Source: Psychroserpens ponticola (GTDB lineage Bacteria; Bacteroidota; Bacteroidia; Flavobacteriales; Flavobacteriaceae). Taken from it: DNA of 64,000 bases. A model generated the notes under the pieces. The model saw only the letters and a program-made list of their open reading frames with translations. It ran no database searches and was not told the DNA's origin. How positions within the stretch are numbered: the stretch's first letter is position 1; each line of letters starts with the position of its first letter. Positions 61,612-64,000 of this stretch are shown one piece after another. The position numbers and the translations under genes were made by a program. The stretch lies in the NCBI RefSeq assembly GCF_023556315.2, contig NZ_CP116221.1, forward strand, positions 620,001-684,000, written 5' to 3'.

Positions 61612-63636
61612 ATGAAATCTTTTATACTTTTTATTTTTTTAGCTATAATGGTAAATCCATTATTCTCTCAAGTTGTTATCAATGAATTAGATTGTGACAC
61701 TTCTTTTGAAGGTGACAATTTTGATAAACATGAATTTTTAGAGTTATTATCAGATACTCCAAACTTTCCATTAGATGGTTATGTAGTTGTGTTTTTTAAT
61801 GGTTCTACATCTGGTGGCAATTCAAGTTACTTCACCGTAGATCTTGATGGTTATGTTACAGATATAAACGGCTTATTACTGATAGGTAGTAATTCAGTAA
61901 GTCCTGTCCCTCAATATTTGATTGGAGAGAATGTCATTCAAAATGGAGCAGATGCTGTTGCGATATATCAAGGAAGTTTTTTTGATTTTCCTGAAGAAAC
62001 CGTTGCAACTATTGATAATCTCGTAGATGTTTTGCTTTATGATACTTCAGATTCTGATGATATAGATATGATCGATATTTTTAATGATGATCCAAGGTTT
62101 GCTAATATTCAACAAATCAATGAAGGTTCAGCAAACAATTCAAATTCTATTCAGCGATTTGTAGATACGGAAGGAATAGTAACTTACACATCAACAACTC
62201 CAACTCCAAGAGCGTTAAATGATGGAAGTGGTGTAATGCTTAATGGTATTAGTATGTCAATTGCACAAGAACAGTATGATGAGTTTGATACTTTTGATAT
62301 TACGTTTACTTCGGAAGTTCCTGTTTTAGAAGAATTGAATTTTAATATATTACTCGATAATTTTGGATTTAATACTACAGATTTTACAGGAAACACTTCT
62401 ATTACAATCCCTTTAAACCAAACTACGGCTACTACAACCATTACTTTAGTTGATGATTCTGATGATGAAGGCGATGAGCTAACAAATATTCGTTTTGAAA
62501 GTTTGCCCTCTCAATATTTAGCTCTTAATAATAATTTAATACTTCGTATTGTAGATAATGATTTTACAATGGCTGGTTTTGGAACTCCTTTGGAGCCTAC
62601 CTATGGAAATGTTGCAAGTACACAGCCTAATGGTTACTACGATTCACTTGATGGCTTAGCAGATGACGAGTTAAGGCAAGCTTTACAAGATATTATTGCT
62701 GATCCAAGTGTTGTAAGAGCACAAACTTATGCTGATGTCTTAGATATATTAGTTGAAGCAGATGAAAATCCATTGCATAGTAATCAAGTTTGGTTAGTGT
62801 ATAAGGAAATAGGGCGTTCAAAATTAGACGTGCAAACCAATTCTGATAATTTTGAAAAATGGAATAGAGAACATACTTATCCAAGATCTAGAGGGAATTT
62901 TGGTGATATTGAAGGAGATGATATAGCTGATGGAAGAGATGTTTTTTGGACAACCAAAGCAGATTCAACACGTCATGGGAATTCAGATGCTCACGCACTT
63001 CGTCCAGCAGATGCTATAGAAAACAGTACGCGTAACAACAAAAATTATGGTGATCCAGCTTTTGGAGCCTATGATGGTCCTGTAGCTACTTCAGGCAGTT
63101 TCTATGGCGATGTCGCAAGAAGCGTTTTATATATGGCTATAAGGTATAATAATTTATCAGTTCTTAGTGGTTATCCTGTGATACCATCAGATATAGAAGA
63201 CTATCCAGGAGAATTAGGTGACTTAGAAATTTTACTAGATTGGCATAGAAATGATCCACCAGATGATTATGAAATGAATCGAAATAATGTGGTGTATACA
63301 TGGCAGTTTAATAGAAATCCATTTATTGATCAACCCGATTTAGTTGAATATATTTGGGGAACACAAGTTGGTATGGATTGGGATCAGCAATTAAGTGTTT
63401 CTGAATTTGATATGACTAGTATTACTGTGTTTCCTAATCCAACATCAAATCGTGTGTTTATAAAAGGCCTGAAAAATGAAACTAAAATTGAAGTGTTATC
63501 CATTGAAGGTCGCAAGATTAAAACTTTCAATTTACAAAATGATGCATTTATAGATTTAGAATTGTCAAGCGGAATTTATTTGCTCAATCTGTATTCAAAT
63601 AATAAACAGGTCGTCAAAAAGATAATTATTAATTAG
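61612..63636 (+). CDS. Secreted endonuclease I-family nuclease with T9SS type A sorting domain
   Basis: A 674-residue exported protein (signal cut near LFSQ, residue 20). Domains: a lamin-tail-like domain (about 21-200, VVINELDCDTSFEGDNFDKH), a Calx-beta-like region (about 208-320, ending LILRIVDNDF), then an endonuclease I (EndA/Vvn) domain (about 335-580) with KWNREHTYPRS carrying the catalytic His and SDAHALRPAD carrying the metal-site motif. The last 75 residues (ITVFPNPTSNRVFIKG to QVVKKIIIN) are a type A sorting domain. Likely extracellular DNA/RNA degradation for nutrient recovery. It has its own promoter and terminator. Confidence 0.92.
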   Translation: MKSFILFIFLAIMVNPLFSQVVINELDCDTSFEGDNFDKHEFLELLSDTPNFPLDGYVVVFFNGSTSGGNSSYFTVDLDGYVTDINGLLLIGSNSVSPVPQYLIGENVIQNGADAVAIYQGSFFDFPEETVATIDNLVDVLLYDTSDSDDIDMIDIFNDDPRFANIQQINEGSANNSNSIQRFVDTEGIVTYTSTTPTPRALNDGSGVMLNGISMSIAQEQYDEFDTFDITFTSEVPVLEELNFNILLDNFGFNTTDFTGNTSITIPLNQTTATTTITLVDDSDDEGDELTNIRFESLPSQYLALNNNLILRIVDNDFTMAGFGTPLEPTYGNVASTQPNGYYDSLDGLADDELRQALQDIIADPSVVRAQTYADVLDILVEADENPLHSNQVWLVYKEIGRSKLDVQTNSDNFEKWNREHTYPRSRGNFGDIEGDDIADGRDVFWTTKADSTRHGNSDAHALRPADAIENSTRNNKNYGDPAFGAYDGPVATSGSFYGDVARSVLYMAIRYNNLSVLSGYPVIPSDIEDYPGELGDLEILLDWHRNDPPDDYEMNRNNVVYTWQFNRNPFIDQPDLVEYIWGTQVGMDWDQQLSVSEFDMTSITVFPNPTSNRVFIKGLKNETKIEVLSIEGRKIKTFNLQNDAFIDLELSSGIYLLNLYSNNKQVVKKIIIN

Positions 63637-63643
63637 TACTAAT

Positions 63644-63675
63644 AAAAAAGCCCAAATCTAAATTTGGGCTTTTTT
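63644..63675. terminator. Bidirectional terminator, endonuclease / BlaR1-like gene
   Basis: AAAAAAGCCCAAAT pairs with ATTTGGGCTTTTTT, with A and T runs on both sides. Confidence 0.92.
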
Positions 63676-63678
63676 ATT

Positions 63679-64000
63679 TTAATTTTCAATTGCTTTTATA
63701 AATAGCGTGCTACTTTTAGTTATTCCCATTATAATATCTGGAATGGCTTGACTTTTTTCTTTCCAACTTGCACTAGATTTTCTTCCATTATTATCATCTA
63801 ATGAAATTTTAATACTTGTAATCTCTCCAGCTTTATTGCGTTTTATTTTTGTGAATTTTGCGTCAATTCCATGTGCTTTAAAATCATTTTTCTGTTTGCT
63901 TAGATGTGCATCAGTTGAGTTTTTTGAAATGAAAAATTCTACATTTACTTCACCATTATCATCTTCTGATGTAACATGAGTTATTTCGGTTTTAACTTCA
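63679..64000 (-). CDS. C-terminal part of a BlaR1/M56-peptidase-like protein (partial)
   Basis: The reverse strand is open from the right edge to TAA at 63679, giving about 106 residues. They include NVEFFISKNSTDAHLSKQK, FKAHGIDAKFTKIKRNKAGE, ITSIKISLDDNNGRKSSASW and a final STLFIKAIEN. This C-terminal pattern (ISKNSTDAxL, KRNxxGEI, I-x-x-xxDxxG) is what I recall from the exported tail of Flavobacteriaceae M56 peptidases of the BlaR1 type. The membrane and peptidase parts lie outside the window, so the assignment is tentative. Confidence 0.55.
   Translation of the reverse strand, partial: EVKTEITHVTSEDDNGEVNVEFFISKNSTDAHLSKQKNDFKAHGIDAKFTKIKRNKAGEITSIKISLDDNNGRKSSASWKEKSQAIPDIIMGITKSSTLFIKAIEN

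Overview
The window is a gene-dense, AT-rich stretch of a Bacteroidota chromosome, almost certainly family Flavobacteriaceae. The evidence is seen in three places. Promoters carry the Bacteroidota -33 TTG / -7 TAnnTTTG pattern, best at 15839-15868, 36411-36440 and 59693-59724. Three secreted proteins end in type IX secretion (T9SS) sorting domains. Many families are typical of the group: DUF2911, DUF3667, DUF4293, DUF1599, BT_3928-like, fused SecDF, and Rho with a disordered insertion. I see no IS element, prophage, CRISPR array or integrase. The genome core looks stable; accessory character is confined to surface proteins and repeat-bearing intergenic DNA.

Layout. 1-4826 (minus): a likely operon of a HerA-like ATPase, a lipoprotein, a cupin, an alpha/beta hydrolase, a RluF-type pseudouridine synthase and a membrane LytTR regulator cut by the left edge. 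5027-12941: queE, a DUF2911 protein, a YCF48-like T9SS protein, asnB, gyrB and an outer-membrane-type protein. 13075-18873: mdh, two SecD-P1-like proteins and the fused secDF. 19208-23225 (minus): DUF192, lgt, yidD, cysS, folE. 23541-31035: a small secreted protein and a 2335-residue T9SS type B adhesin with 15 repeats. 31123-34804 (minus): a FadL/OmpP1 porin and two paralogous lipoproteins with Trp/Asn-rich and Ser-rich parts. 34904-42529: proS, tRNA-Glu, rpsT, rho (minus), a DUF4293 protein, a phosphodiesterase, truA and an MsbA-like ABC exporter. 42526-46531 (minus): two DUF3667 membrane proteins, the c-di-AMP cyclase cdaA, a lipoprotein and folP. 46605-50630: DUF1599, a DoxX/thioredoxin-like protein, a DppB-like permease, a TlpA-like lipoprotein and tpiA. 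50760-56826: a trimeric-fibre-like protein with a peptidase S74 chaperone, a TPR histidine kinase and its LuxR-type regulator, prmA and clpS. 56823-59586 (minus): a sulfur module of an HMA protein, a persulfide dioxygenase-rhodanese and two YeeE/YedE proteins. 59738-64000: tRNA-Arg, a triplicated 101-bp repeat, a TerB-like protein, a repeat-rich intergenic region, a secreted endonuclease and the end of a BlaR1-like gene.

Most distinctive content. (a) Two tandem 15-codon ORFs on the minus strand (61029-61076 and 61129-61176), exactly 100 bp apart, encode near-identical amphipathic peptides and differ only by synonymous or Leu/Ile changes; this is the best candidate for an undescribed small-peptide system. 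(b) A lipoprotein and a membrane-anchored protein that resemble the periplasmic SecD P1 domain lie directly upstream of secDF. (c) The lipoprotein paralogs at 32665-34804 share a duplicated promoter region whose inverted repeats have drifted in a compensatory way, and the copy appears to carry a relic of the proS start. (d) The adhesin repeat block uses GAG for Glu, unlike its own ends.

All functions are assigned from sequence motifs read by eye; no database search was run.
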